Shown: piece by piece, positions 1-9,261 of the stretch | How the letters are laid out: the number at the start of each line of letters is the position of its first letter | Numbering within the stretch: the first letter of the stretch is position 1 | NCBI GenBank assembly: GCA_963710725.1 | Contig: CAVQBJ010000008.1 | Coordinates: forward strand, 620,001 to 684,000 | Direction of reading: 5' to 3' | Source of the DNA: CAVQBJ01 sp963710725 | GTDB lineage: Bacteria; Actinomycetota; Thermoleophilia; Solirubrobacterales; Solirubrobacteraceae | Length of the DNA stretch: 64,000 bases | The notes under the pieces: model-generated | What the model was told of the DNA's origin: nothing | What the model saw: the letters and a program-made list of their open reading frames with translations, nothing else | Database searches by the model: none | Translations under genes and position numbers: made by a program

Positions 1-323
1 TCGTGTGCTTCGCGGCGCTCGGAGTGGCCCTCGCCCACGTGATCCCGAATTTCGACTCGGCGACGGCGTACGTGAACGCGATCTTCCTGCCCGTGATCAT
101 CATCTCCGGCGTCTTCTACGACGTGAAGAACACGCCCCAGTTCTTGCGCGACGTCGCGTCGGCGCTGCCGCTGAAGAATGCGATCGACGGTCTCACCGGG
201 GCGCTCGTCAACGGGCACGGACTCGGCTACTACGGCTCCTCGCTCGCCGTGATCCTGCTGTGGGCCGTGTTCGCGATCATCCTCGCCGTGCGCGGCTTCT
301 CCTGGGAGCAGACGCGTACGTGA
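1..323 (+). CDS. ABC-2 type transporter permease, C-terminal fragment
   Basis: The coding frame is open from the window edge (first full codon at base 3), so the 5' part of the gene is missing. The visible 106 residues hold a hydrophobic segment ending in VIIISGVFYD, the short amphipathic stretch with P-L-K-N, and a final membrane helix (LAVILLWAVFAIILAVRGF). This is the usual C-terminus of ABC-2 permeases, the membrane subunit of export-type ABC transporters for drugs, lipids or polysaccharides. The stop overlaps the GTG start of the next gene (GTGA), so the two are probably translationally coupled. The substrate cannot be judged, because the ATPase subunit lies outside the window. Confidence 0.8.
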   Translation, partial: VCFAALGVALAHVIPNFDSATAYVNAIFLPVIIISGVFYDVKNTPQFLRDVASALPLKNAIDGLTGALVNGHGLGYYGSSLAVILLWAVFAIILAVRGFSWEQTRT

Positions 324-997
324 AGCGCCTCGCCGAGGACGTCTTCCTGCTGGATGGCTTCCCGCCCAACGCGATCAACGTCTACCTCGTCGGTGACGTG
401 ATCGTGGATGCCGGCACGCGCCACGCGGCCCGGCGGATCCTGCGTCAGGTCCGCGGCCGCGCCGTGAGTGCCCACGCGCTGACGCACGTCCACCCCGATC
501 ACCAGGGCGCCACGCACGAGCTGTGCGAGACGCTCGCGGTACCGCTCTGGTGCGGCGAGCTCGATGCGCGAGCCGCCGAGGACCCGGCACTCATGCGCGA
601 TGGCCGGCCGGCCGCGATGTTCGAGCGAATCGCCGATCGTGTGTGGACGGGGCCGGGCCATCCGGTCGCGCGTCGCCTGCAGGAGGGCGACGAGGTGGCC
701 GGCTTCACCGTGCTGCACGCGCCTGGGCACACCATCGGGCACGTCGCGCTGTGGCGCGAGGCCGACCGCGTGCTCATCGCCGGCGACGTGCTGAACGGAA
801 TGAGACTGGCCACCGGGCGCCGGGGGCTGCATGAGCCACCGGCCGCGTTCAGCGCCGACCCGGCGCGTAACCGCGAGTCCGTGCGCCGCCTGGCCGGGCT
901 GCGCCCGGCGCTCGTGTGCTTCGGTCACGGTCCGCCGCATCGCGACCCCGACGCCCTCAGCCGCTTCGCGGCCGGGCTGCCCGCCTCGGACGGATGA
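320..997 (+). CDS. MBL-fold metallo-hydrolase
   Basis: A 225-residue metallo-beta-lactamase-fold protein. The metal-binding signature THVHPDH (HxHxDH) lies near residue 53. A second-ligand segment APGHTIGH follows, then AGDVLNG (bridging Asp) and a C-terminal CFGHGPP (last His). This is the complete zinc-ligand set of glyoxalase II-like hydrolases. The GTG start at 320 is chosen because it overlaps the upstream stop by 4 bp and the protein begins in the expected family position (VKRLAEDVFLLDG). The stop overlaps the ATG of the thioesterase gene (ATGA). Hydrolysis of a thioester or lactone is plausible given the thioesterase neighbour; the actual substrate is unknown. Confidence 0.85.
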   Translation: MKRLAEDVFLLDGFPPNAINVYLVGDVIVDAGTRHAARRILRQVRGRAVSAHALTHVHPDHQGATHELCETLAVPLWCGELDARAAEDPALMRDGRPAAMFERIADRVWTGPGHPVARRLQEGDEVAGFTVLHAPGHTIGHVALWREADRVLIAGDVLNGMRLATGRRGLHEPPAAFSADPARNRESVRRLAGLRPALVCFGHGPPHRDPDALSRFAAGLPASDG

Positions 998-1782
998 GCG
1001 GCCACGTCTTCGCGCCCGCGGGCGGCGGCCGCTACCTTCCCACCCCGCTCGGCCGCGGCCCGTGGGATCCGCGCGCGCTGCATGGCGGCGCCGCGGCGGC
1101 GCTGCTGACCCGCGCGCTCGAGAGGATGGAAGCCGGCGCGTCCCTCCCCGTCGCGCGGCTGTCGTTCGACCTCCTGCGGCCGGTGCCGATCGCGCCGCTC
1201 GACCTCTCGACGCGAGTCGTGCGCGAAGGCCGCCGCGTGGTGGAGCTCGCCGGCGAGCTGCGCGCCGACGACGTGCTCGTGTGCTCGGTCCGTGCCCTGC
1301 GGGTGGCCGCCGCCGCGACGCTCACGGCCGAGGAGGCCGCGGTGGCCGACGATCCGCCGCTGCCGGCGCCGGAGCACGGCGCGCCGATCGACTTCACGCT
1401 CGACGATTCCGCGGCGGAGGGCTTCGGCGCCTCGATGGAGATGCGCTGGGTCGAGGGCGAGCCGGCGCCCGGTCCGGCCGCGGTCTGGATGCGCCTGCGG
1501 CCGGCGCTGGTCGCCGGCGAGGCGACGACGCCGCTGCAGCGCCTTGCCGCCACCGCCGACTTCGGTAACGGCGTCGCCGCCCCGGCGCCCTGGGACGGCT
1601 TCGTGTTCATCAACGCCGACCTCACGATCCAGCTGCACCGGCCCCCGCGCGGCGAGTGGATCGCCCTGCGCTCCGCGACGCACGTCGATCCCGGCGGCGC
1701 GGCGATGACCGAGAGCCGGCTCTACGACGAGTCCGGCCCCGTCGGGCGTTCGCTGCAGTCGCTGGTGCTCGAGCGCCGTTAG
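994..1782 (+). CDS. acyl-CoA thioesterase-like (double hotdog) protein
   Basis: A 262-residue protein of the TesB-like/thioesterase family that hydrolyses acyl-CoA esters. Visible family features are LHGGAAAALLTRALE near the N-terminus (first hotdog helix), LSFDLLRPVPIAPL (central strand), and a C-terminal half with DGFVFINADLTIQLHRPPRGEW followed by the strand that ends in ESRLYDESGPVGRS, typical of the second hotdog. The ATG at 994 overlaps the preceding stop (ATGA), indicating an operon with the MBL hydrolase and permease. It ends 14 bp from the end of the convergent mce operon. Chain-length specificity cannot be read from the sequence. Confidence 0.8.
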   Translation: MSGHVFAPAGGGRYLPTPLGRGPWDPRALHGGAAAALLTRALERMEAGASLPVARLSFDLLRPVPIAPLDLSTRVVREGRRVVELAGELRADDVLVCSVRALRVAAAATLTAEEAAVADDPPLPAPEHGAPIDFTLDDSAAEGFGASMEMRWVEGEPAPGPAAVWMRLRPALVAGEATTPLQRLAATADFGNGVAAPAPWDGFVFINADLTIQLHRPPRGEWIALRSATHVDPGGAAMTESRLYDESGPVGRSLQSLVLERR

Positions 1783-1796
1783 CCGCGCGGCGTGCG

Positions 1797-3326
1797 TCAG
1801 TTCGCGAGCTCGACGACGTGCGGGAACGTGCTCGACAGCCCCTGGAAGGAGGTCTGGCCCTGACCGATGCACGGCGGGGTGGGCACGTTCCCGTTCGAGC
1901 CCGACCCGGCCAGCTCGAGGGCGTTTATCAGCCCCAGCGTGTCCTGCGACACGCTGTCGTTCGGCGGGCCGCTGACCCCGGGTGTCGGGTTGGCGCAGGC
2001 CGCGGGGTTGAGCGTGGCCAGGCCGCTGGCCAGCCCGTTGCCCGCGCCCGAGGCCGGGTACGCGTTCGTCCGCGTCGTTCCGTACTGCCGTGCCTGCAGG
2101 CCGAAGCTCGAGGGCGTGAGCGGCCCGGTCAGCACGCGAGCGTAGTGCAGGACCGTGGTCAGGTTCGGACTCGCTTCGCCCGGGGTGGTGAAGTCGTTCG
2201 TGACCGTGGTCGACGCCTGCATCGCCGTCGCCGCGTTGGCCAGGAAGGCCTCGATCTCCGGCTGGTAGCCCTCGGCGTAGGCGAGCAGCGGGATGAGGTT
2301 GCGCAGCACCGGGCTGAACGCCCCGAGCAGCGGCCGCAGCTGGGCGAGGACGCTGTCGAACGCCGGCAGGCCGGGCTTCGCGGCCGCAGTGAACGGCCCG
2401 AGGCCGACGAACAGCCGCTCGAGGCTCGGCGACAGGCTCTCCACGTTGCGCAGCACCGGCGTGAGCGCCACCTCGGCCGGCGCGAGCTGCGTCAGCAGCG
2501 GCGACGTGTTGGCCGCGAACGCGTCGAGCTGCTGGAACGCCGCCTGCGAGCGCTGCTCGAACGTCGGGAGCAGCGTGAACGCGGTGGCGAGCTCGTTGCT
2601 CGCGGCCGCGGTCGCGCCGAAGGTGGCGTGCGAGGCGGTCACGAGGTCGCGCAGCTGGTCCTCGCGCTGGGCCAGCGCGTCGAAGACGATGCCGGTGTTG
2701 CGCACGAGCGCGGCCACGGCGCCGTTCTGGCTCTGCAGCGTCGCGGTGACCGCCTCGAGGTCGTTGACGAACGGGTCGAGCTCGCCGAGCGCGGCGTTGA
2801 GGGCCGCTCCCTGGCCGTTGAGGCCTTCGGCCTGGGCGACGATCCAGGTCTGGAAGGCGGCCCTCGTCTCGGGGTCGAACGTACGGTAGATCTCATCGAG
2901 CTGCACGCTCGGAGCGACCTGACCGCGGGCCAGCGTCCCGCCCTCGGGGATCGCGGGCGCGCTGCGACTGCCGGGGTTCAGCGCGACGAACGTCTCACCG
3001 AGCAGCGTCTTGGCCCTCAGGATCGCCGTCGCATCGGTGTGCACCGGCGAGTAGCGCGGCTGCATCTGGATCGTGGCCAGGGTCTCCCCGTGCGCCGTCG
3101 GGTTGAGCCCGACGACCGTTCCCACCGGGACGCCGCTGACGCGCACGTCGGCCTGCACGGCGAGCTGGTTGGCCTGCGGGAAGACGATGTTGAAGCGGTA
3201 GCCCTTCGCCTCGAGCGGCACGGAGCCACCGAAGGAGATCCACAGGAACAGCAGCAGCCCGAAGCAGGAGAGCGCGAACACCGCGATGGTGGCGAGACGG
3301 CCGACGGACGGGGCGAGCTTCTGCAT
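1797..3326 (-). CDS. MCE family protein (sixth gene of mce operon)
   Basis: 509 residues. An N-terminal membrane anchor (about residues 10-32, ending FLWISFGG) precedes an MCE/MlaD domain at about 38-115, marked by VRVSGVPVGTVVGL and a strand ending LLGETFVALNPG. A long helical region of weak repeats (about 130-390) and a low-complexity polar tail ending in NPTPGVSGPPNDS follow. MCE proteins form hexameric, periplasm-spanning lipid or sterol channels. This is the last gene of six tightly spaced leftward genes (4 bp after the previous stop), so six different subunits probably build one heterohexamer, as in mycobacterial Mce complexes. The lipid substrate is unknown. Confidence 0.88.
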   Translation of the reverse strand: MQKLAPSVGRLATIAVFALSCFGLLLFLWISFGGSVPLEAKGYRFNIVFPQANQLAVQADVRVSGVPVGTVVGLNPTAHGETLATIQMQPRYSPVHTDATAILRAKTLLGETFVALNPGSRSAPAIPEGGTLARGQVAPSVQLDEIYRTFDPETRAAFQTWIVAQAEGLNGQGAALNAALGELDPFVNDLEAVTATLQSQNGAVAALVRNTGIVFDALAQREDQLRDLVTASHATFGATAAASNELATAFTLLPTFEQRSQAAFQQLDAFAANTSPLLTQLAPAEVALTPVLRNVESLSPSLERLFVGLGPFTAAAKPGLPAFDSVLAQLRPLLGAFSPVLRNLIPLLAYAEGYQPEIEAFLANAATAMQASTTVTNDFTTPGEASPNLTTVLHYARVLTGPLTPSSFGLQARQYGTTRTNAYPASGAGNGLASGLATLNPAACANPTPGVSGPPNDSVSQDTLGLINALELAGSGSNGNVPTPPCIGQGQTSFQGLSSTFPHVVELAN

Positions 3327-3330
3327 GCGA

Positions 3331-4791
3331 TCAGTGGCCCACCGCGGCGCCGGCGGCGTTGAAGTCGCGGCTGGCCGCGCGCGTGCCGGCGCTCACGCGA
3401 CGCATCGCCGCGACCGGGAGGTTCTTCGACAGGGTGAGCAGGCCGCCGCCGTTCTTGCACTGCGGGATGTTCAGCTGGTTGATGAGCACGCCGGCGCTCG
3501 GGTTGACCTGACCGGTTCCGCAGTCGATGAGCACGCCCGCCGGAGCGACGACGATCTCGCTGCGCAGGAGCGCGCCGCTCGCGTCGCCGACGCTCAACGC
3601 GCTGTTGATGTTGTGGTTGGCCCAGGGCACGTAGAACAGGTACCCGGGCTTCGTGCTCGAGCCGGTGTTGTAGGCGAGCTCGTTGAGGAAGGTCGACAGC
3701 ACGCCGAAGGCCTGCGTCAGGTTCGGCGTCGAGGCGGCGAGCGAGTGCGCGGCCGGCACGAGTGGGGCGAGCGTGGGCTGGGCCGCGCGCACGAACGGCG
3801 AGATCTGGTTCGCGATCACCGGCGTCGTGGTCTTGAACAGCGTCTGGCCGGCCCGCTCGGCCGGGGCGAGCGCGTGCGCCGTCGGGAGCAGCCCGCCGAG
3901 CGCGCTGTTGGCCAGTTGCGCGGTCGTCGTCACCTTGCCGAGCGACGTGTTGATCTGGCTGAGCGCGCCGGGGAGCTTCGCCACCGTCGCGCTCACGTTC
4001 GCGTTCTCCTGGGCAAAGGTGCCGAACACCGCGTTGGACGCGCGCACGAGGTTGGCCAGCTCGTTGTCCTTGGTCCCGATCGCCGCGACGAGGATCGCGA
4101 GATTGTGCGTGACGCGCGCGATCGCCACGCGGCGGGACACGAGCGCGCGGCTGATGAGCTCGAAGTCGCGGGTCGTCGGGTCGAAGCGGCGCAGCGCCGC
4201 CGACAGCTCGAGGCCGCGACCGCCGAGCCCCTGCCCCGCCGAGCCGATGAGCTCCTGCAGGTAGGAGCGCGTGTCGGCGTCGAGCGACGCGAGCAGCTCG
4301 TCGAGGTTCGCGTCGGGGGCGGTCTGCTCGATCGGGAGCGTGCCGCCGCTCGGCAGCCCACCGGCGCCCGGCGTGCCCTTGTTGACCTCGATCGTCATGT
4401 CCTTCAGCTGGGACTTCGGGCGCAGCAGCATCGTCGCGTCGCGGTAGAACGGGCTGTCGCCCTGGTCGATGTTCATCGACACGACGGCGACCCCGTCGCG
4501 CAGCTGCACGCCGGAGATGACCCCGACCTTCACGCCGGCGATCGTCACCGCCTGACCCTGCCCCGGCGTGATCGCCTGGGCCGTGGAGAACTCGGCGTTG
4601 ACGACGTAGTAGCTCTTGCCGAGCACGGGCACCCAGCTCGGCAGCGTCAGCCCCTCCTGGGAGAGGATGTAGCCGCCGACGAGCGCCGCGATGACGATGA
4701 GCGTGACGATCGCCGTGAATGGCGCCGCGCCGCGCCGGATCTGGTCGCCGATCGTGCGTCCTGGGGTGGCCTCCGTCATACGCTCGCTCAC
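3331..4791 (-). CDS. MCE family protein (fifth gene of mce operon)
   Basis: 486 residues from the GTG at 4791, which overlaps the upstream stop as GTGA; an in-frame ATG at 4779 would give 482. A membrane anchor (TAIVTLIVIAALVGGYIL) is followed by an MCE domain containing VTIAGVKVGVISGV and the strand SQLKDMTIEVNKG. The rest is a long helical stretch with repeated Leu/Ala/Asn spacing, as in the tube-forming C-terminal helices of Mce proteins. The C-terminal domain carries a conserved-looking CGTGQVNPSAGV segment with two cysteines (also CKNGGG). It is coupled to both neighbours, and its role is as a subunit of the lipid-import channel. Confidence 0.87.
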   Translation of the reverse strand: MSERMTEATPGRTIGDQIRRGAAPFTAIVTLIVIAALVGGYILSQEGLTLPSWVPVLGKSYYVVNAEFSTAQAITPGQGQAVTIAGVKVGVISGVQLRDGVAVVSMNIDQGDSPFYRDATMLLRPKSQLKDMTIEVNKGTPGAGGLPSGGTLPIEQTAPDANLDELLASLDADTRSYLQELIGSAGQGLGGRGLELSAALRRFDPTTRDFELISRALVSRRVAIARVTHNLAILVAAIGTKDNELANLVRASNAVFGTFAQENANVSATVAKLPGALSQINTSLGKVTTTAQLANSALGGLLPTAHALAPAERAGQTLFKTTTPVIANQISPFVRAAQPTLAPLVPAAHSLAASTPNLTQAFGVLSTFLNELAYNTGSSTKPGYLFYVPWANHNINSALSVGDASGALLRSEIVVAPAGVLIDCGTGQVNPSAGVLINQLNIPQCKNGGGLLTLSKNLPVAAMRRVSAGTRAASRDFNAAGAAVGH

Positions 4792-6317
4792 CGCCCCGGA
4801 CCGTCGGCCGGCCCGTGGGCAGCCGGTCCGTTGAAGTCGGGCAGCTGCTGGGTGTCGCACGGGACGTTGGGCTTCAGCGGCGGCTCGACGCCGGGATTGG
4901 CCGGGCTCGTCCCCTGCGGCGGCAGCACCGTCCGCACCTCTCCGTAGCCGCCCGGTGGGTCGTTCGTTCCGAACACGCTCAGCGGCCCGCTGTTGAAGTA
5001 GGTGCCGCCGCCCCCGGCGAGCGCGCGCAGGAACGGCCCGTTGCCGGTGAAGTTCGAGCCGGCGCTGTTGAGGCCGACGAGCGCGTAGAAGAGCTCCTGG
5101 TAGTTCGGCGCACCGGTCGAGGCCGACCCGTCCTGCAACGGGACGTTCCCGGCCGGGATGAGCACGCGGGCGAAGCAACGGCTCACCGGACCGAGCTCCT
5201 CGTTGGCGAACGTCGTCTGCGCCGGGGTGAGCTGCGCGAGCGGCGGCGCGAGCGCGACGAGCTGCTTGGAGAGGTTGCCGAGCTCGGCCGGGCTGACGAG
5301 CACGCGAGCCTGCTTGATCCACGGCAGTGCGGCGGCGATCGTGGCCGGGGTCTCCTCGGCGGCCGGGATGAGGGCGAGCGCGAAGGCGCGCGTGTTCGGG
5401 AACGAGGCGTCGAGCGCCGCGAACGCGCGGTCGGCCGTGGTGAGCGCGCCCGGCAGCTGCGCGACCGCGGAGTTGAGCGCCGCCGACTGGACCGCGAACG
5501 CCTGCAGCGTGACGTCGAAGTTGGAGATCAGCCCCTGCAGATCGCTCTCGCTCTGCCCGAGGGCCCCGGTGACCTTGCCGAGCGAGGCGACGAGCAGCGA
5601 CACGTCGTGGGGTTCCTGTCCGCTGAGCGCCTGGCTGACGATCGTTGAGTCGCGCAGCGAGCGCGGCGAACGCCGGGCCGCGTCGTTGAGCGCCTGCGCC
5701 GCCGTCTTGCCGCGCACGATCGGGTCCTGGCTGACGTCCTCGGCCGGCGTCGGGACGTGCGTGAGCGCCGTCCCGTAGCTGGCCAGGAGCGCCTGGAGCT
5801 CGCTGCGTGTGTCGCTGTTGAGCGCGCTCAGCACCTGATCGAGCTGCACCGGGTCCGCCGTCTGGGTGATCGGGATCGTCGCCCCGGAGTGCAGGACGGG
5901 CGCCGAGGGGCTGCCCGGTGTCATGTCGACGAAGAAGTTGCCCTCCAGGAAGATGCGCGGCCGGATCTTCAGCGTGGCGTCGGCGTGGATCGGCAGCGCG
6001 CCGTTGTCGAGGCTCATCGTCACGACGGCCACGTGCGTCCCCGGGTAGAGGCCGATCCCCTGGACGGTTCCGACGTTGATGCCCGCGATCCGTACGGGGG
6101 AGTTCTTGCCGATGTTGACGGCCGAGGCGAACACGGCCTTCAGCTGGAAGCCGTGATGCAGCGGGTTGCGCTTCGTGAAGGCGGCGTAGATGGCGACGAC
6201 GAGCAGGACGACGACGATCGCTCCCGCCACCGTCGGGCTCATGCCGCGACGGCGCAGGCGCAGCGGCACGGGGTTGGCGTCGGGTGCGGCCTTCGATCGG
6301 CGGGGCAGCAGTCTCAT
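4788..6317 (-). CDS. MCE family protein (fourth gene of mce operon)
   Basis: 509 residues. The basic N-terminus (MRLLPRRSK) and single membrane helix (about 28-48) are followed by the MCE domain with VRIAGINVGTVQGI and IFLEGNFFVDMTPG. A long predicted helical body follows, and then a Gly/Pro-rich tail with ERLL-free, PNVPCDTQQLP ending. It starts 4 bp after the stop of the previous gene, and its TGA overlaps the next GTG. Like its five neighbours it is expected to anchor in the cytoplasmic membrane and project into the cell wall. Confidence 0.88.
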   Translation of the reverse strand: MRLLPRRSKAAPDANPVPLRLRRRGMSPTVAGAIVVVLLVVAIYAAFTKRNPLHHGFQLKAVFASAVNIGKNSPVRIAGINVGTVQGIGLYPGTHVAVVTMSLDNGALPIHADATLKIRPRIFLEGNFFVDMTPGSPSAPVLHSGATIPITQTADPVQLDQVLSALNSDTRSELQALLASYGTALTHVPTPAEDVSQDPIVRGKTAAQALNDAARRSPRSLRDSTIVSQALSGQEPHDVSLLVASLGKVTGALGQSESDLQGLISNFDVTLQAFAVQSAALNSAVAQLPGALTTADRAFAALDASFPNTRAFALALIPAAEETPATIAAALPWIKQARVLVSPAELGNLSKQLVALAPPLAQLTPAQTTFANEELGPVSRCFARVLIPAGNVPLQDGSASTGAPNYQELFYALVGLNSAGSNFTGNGPFLRALAGGGGTYFNSGPLSVFGTNDPPGGYGEVRTVLPPQGTSPANPGVEPPLKPNVPCDTQQLPDFNGPAAHGPADGPGR

Positions 6318-6321
6318 CGCC

Positions 6322-7821
6322 TCATCCGTCCGAGGTGCTGAAGTCGCGGTTGTTGTTGATCGTCGCCGCGTGGCCGATCACCGTGGTGCCGGCGTCGTAC
6401 ACCTGGTTGCCGGCCTCGCAGACCCCGACCGGTTGCCCGGCGGCCGTGACGAACGGGTAGGGCGTTGTGTGCAGGTGGTTGAACTGGTTCGTCTGCAGGC
6501 GCGCCGGCGTGGTCCCCTTCACCCCGTCGTCGGCCGGAGCCGACGCGGGCCCGCCCTCGCTGTTGGGCGGCAGCACCGTCGTGGCCGGATTCCCCGCGCC
6601 GCCGACCGCCGGCGGGTCGAACGTCGAGAAGGGGAACACGGGGAGGCCGCGCAGCCAGGTGCCGTTGCTCGTGCCCTCGGCGAGCGCGCTCGCGAAGTTG
6701 CGGAACAGGAGCGTCGGGTAGTTGCACTCGGTCTGCATCGCGGCCAGGTCGGCGACGATCGGCTGAGCACCGGAGAGCGCGATCGCGAGCTCCTGCAGAC
6801 CCACCGGGACGCGGGGATCCTCGGCGAACGCCTGCAGATCGGCGAGCGTCACGCCGAGCTCGGGGTTCAGCGCAGCGGCCGCCGGCAGGTTCTTCGCTCC
6901 GGCCACGACCGCCGGTGCGAGCGACGGAGCCGCTGTGCGCAGGGCCACGGCGCCGGGCGCCAGCAGCGAGAAGAACCGCGTGAGCTGGGCGATGAACGGT
7001 CGCAGGTAGACGAGGGAGTACGTGGCCTGACTCAGCGACGGCGGCCCGTCGTCGGTGGCCTGCCCGATCGACGGGGCGACGCCGGCGAGCGCCTTGAACG
7101 TCGTGTCGAGGTAGACGAACACCTGCGCGTTCTCCTCGGCCACCGGCGCGACCTGGCCGCTCGCTCGCTCGAGCGCCGCGAACAGGGCGGCGAGCTGCGT
7201 GTGCGGCGCGGCGAGCGTGCGGGCGAGCGGCTCGAGGTTGGCGAGCGCCGGAGCGAGGGTCGAAACGGTGTCGTTGAGGTTCGCGCCGCGGCCGGCGAAC
7301 GCGTCGCCGTAGGCGGCCAGAGCCGTCTGCTCGCCGGCGCGCACCGCCGGGCTGAAGATGTTGAGCACCTGATCGATCTCGACCGGCTGCGGCGTCGCCG
7401 CGGAGAGCGGCAGCGTGCCCCCCGGCGGGAGCTTGCGCGATGACGTGCCCGGCGTGAGCTCGAGGTACTTCTCGCCGAGCGAGGAGCGGTCGCGCACGAT
7501 CACCGTCGTGTCGATCGGCAGCTCCTGCTCTCGCTTCTCGAGCTTGAGGTGGATGATCGCGTTGACCGCGCCGGTGCGCGGATCCTGGTGGGGCGTCTCG
7601 CCGGCGACGGTTCCGACGCGGGTGCCGCCGATGCGGACGTCGTTACCGATCTGCAGGCTGCTCGCGTCGGGCACCTGCACGTTGATGTCGTACGTCGGTA
7701 CGAACGGCAGGCCGTTATTCGCGTTATAGGACAGGAACACGGCGACGATCACGACGAGCGTCGTGACGGCGCCGATGAGCAGCGGCGAGCCGGCGAGCGA
7801 GCGCGACGAGCGGCGATTCAT
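6322..7821 (-). CDS. MCE family protein (third gene of mce operon)
   Basis: 499 residues. An N-terminal anchor (LIGAVTTLVVIVAVFLSY) is followed by an MCE domain with VRIGGTRVGTVAGE and SLGEKYLELTPG, then the helical barrel-forming region. The C-terminal segment contains GVCEAGNQVYDAG followed by a polar end. Mid-C-terminal ECNYP and CEAG cysteines may form a disulfide in the extracytoplasmic space (inference). Its ATG overlaps the stop of the second gene by 4 bp. Confidence 0.88.
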   Translation of the reverse strand: MNRRSSRSLAGSPLLIGAVTTLVVIVAVFLSYNANNGLPFVPTYDINVQVPDASSLQIGNDVRIGGTRVGTVAGETPHQDPRTGAVNAIIHLKLEKREQELPIDTTVIVRDRSSLGEKYLELTPGTSSRKLPPGGTLPLSAATPQPVEIDQVLNIFSPAVRAGEQTALAAYGDAFAGRGANLNDTVSTLAPALANLEPLARTLAAPHTQLAALFAALERASGQVAPVAEENAQVFVYLDTTFKALAGVAPSIGQATDDGPPSLSQATYSLVYLRPFIAQLTRFFSLLAPGAVALRTAAPSLAPAVVAGAKNLPAAAALNPELGVTLADLQAFAEDPRVPVGLQELAIALSGAQPIVADLAAMQTECNYPTLLFRNFASALAEGTSNGTWLRGLPVFPFSTFDPPAVGGAGNPATTVLPPNSEGGPASAPADDGVKGTTPARLQTNQFNHLHTTPYPFVTAAGQPVGVCEAGNQVYDAGTTVIGHAATINNNRDFSTSDG

Positions 7822-9257
7822 CCGGCCGGCACCTCCGACGGCGAGCAGTCGAGCGTGCCGCCCACGGTGTAGGGGGCCGAACCGTCGGCGGGCGGCGCCA
7901 TCGCGGCGCCCGGGCAGCGCTTCGTCTGCCCGGTCTGCAGGTTCGCCTGTCCGGCGATCGGGTTGGTGGGGATGAGCGTGTTGTTGCCGGCGGACGCGAA
8001 GCTGGCGAAGGCCAGGGACGTGTCCGCGTAGTGGCCGTTGGCGTCGAAGTAGGCGCTCGCCTGGCCGAACGAGCGCAGGGCCCCGACGAGGTCGGGCGCG
8101 TAGGGGCGGATGAACGTCGTGATCGGCGTGGCCGCCTGGAGGGATGCGATCGCGTCGGGGACCGATCCGCTCACGGCGCGCTCGAGCGCCGGAAGGTCGC
8201 GTGCAGCATCGGTGAGGTCGTTGTTGGGTCCGGGACGCGAGATCGCCAGGCCGAGGTTCGTCACCGGCCCCTTCGCCTCGATCAGCAGCGGGTTCAGCGC
8301 GCGCAGGAACGTCGCCAGCTCGACCGTGTTCGGCTTGGAGACGTTGACGAGCTGAGTGAGCGCGTCGAGCGTCGGGGTGAGGTTGGCGAGCGTCGTGTTG
8401 CCCTGCTGCAGGGTGGCCGGCAGCTGGCGCAGTCCGGCCTCGAGCGCTGTGTTCTGCGCGCCGATCGCGCCGAACGTCTGGTCGGCGTTCTGCACGAGCG
8501 AGCTCAGCTGCGGGGCGCGCGCGGCAACCGCGGTGACGGTCTGGGACGTGGCGATGACGAAGTTCTCGAGCGCCGCCTCGTCGAGGTCGAGCTCGGACAG
8601 CAGGTGGTCGGCGGCCGACAACGCCGGCGAGAAGTACGGGATCGACTCGTTGATCTGTTGCGAGACGCCGGCGTACTGGACGGCCGAGCCCTGGATGACC
8701 TGCTGCAGCGCCCGGCGCGTGGCCGGGTCGAGCGTGTCGAAGATCTCGTCGAGGTCGACGATCCCGCTCGTGGCGGTCGTCGGCAGGGTGGCGCCGTCGG
8801 GGATCTCGGGCGCGCTGTTCGGCCCCGGCGCGAGCGAGATGTAGCGGTTGGCGACCCCCGACAGCGACGGGGAGCGGATCTGCGCCGTCGTGCCCTCGTG
8901 CAGCGGCGCGATCGGCGACGAGACGCTGATCGTGATGTCGGCGAGGTTGTTGGGCGACAGCGAGATGTCGGTGATCGAGCCGACGGGCACGCCCCCGACC
9001 TGGACCTGGTTGCCCTTGACGAGCTGGCCGGCGTCAGTGAACAGCAGGTGGTACGTGCGCGAGCCGTTGGCGCTGAGCACGAGGTAGGCGACCACCAGGA
9101 CGACGATCAGCAGTACCGCCACGACGAAGCCACGCGCCGTGCCGCCGCCGCCCGATCGGTCCCTGCCACCGCCGTCTCCGGAGCCCCCGTCACCGGGCGG
9201 CTGGGGCGGTCCGGGAGGTCGGACGCGGGTGACGGGCGGAGGAAGGGTCGTGCTCAT
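7818..9257 (-). CDS. MCE family protein (second gene of mce operon)
   Basis: 479 residues from the ATG at 9257, 4 bp after the preceding stop. The frame is open further upstream but lacks a better start. A Pro/Gly-rich cytoplasmic N-terminus of about 45 residues (repeats of GGG and PPG) precedes the membrane helix GFVVAVLLIVVLVVAYLVL. The MCE domain holds VQVGGVPVGSITDI and VANRYISLAPG. A helical body and a tail with KRCPGAAM and DCSPSEVP cysteines complete it. The long proline-rich cytosolic extension is unusual among the six and might contact other cytosolic transport components. Confidence 0.87.
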   Translation of the reverse strand: MSTTLPPPVTRVRPPGPPQPPGDGGSGDGGGRDRSGGGGTARGFVVAVLLIVVLVVAYLVLSANGSRTYHLLFTDAGQLVKGNQVQVGGVPVGSITDISLSPNNLADITISVSSPIAPLHEGTTAQIRSPSLSGVANRYISLAPGPNSAPEIPDGATLPTTATSGIVDLDEIFDTLDPATRRALQQVIQGSAVQYAGVSQQINESIPYFSPALSAADHLLSELDLDEAALENFVIATSQTVTAVAARAPQLSSLVQNADQTFGAIGAQNTALEAGLRQLPATLQQGNTTLANLTPTLDALTQLVNVSKPNTVELATFLRALNPLLIEAKGPVTNLGLAISRPGPNNDLTDAARDLPALERAVSGSVPDAIASLQAATPITTFIRPYAPDLVGALRSFGQASAYFDANGHYADTSLAFASFASAGNNTLIPTNPIAGQANLQTGQTKRCPGAAMAPPADGSAPYTVGGTLDCSPSEVPAG

Positions 9258-9261
9258 CGCG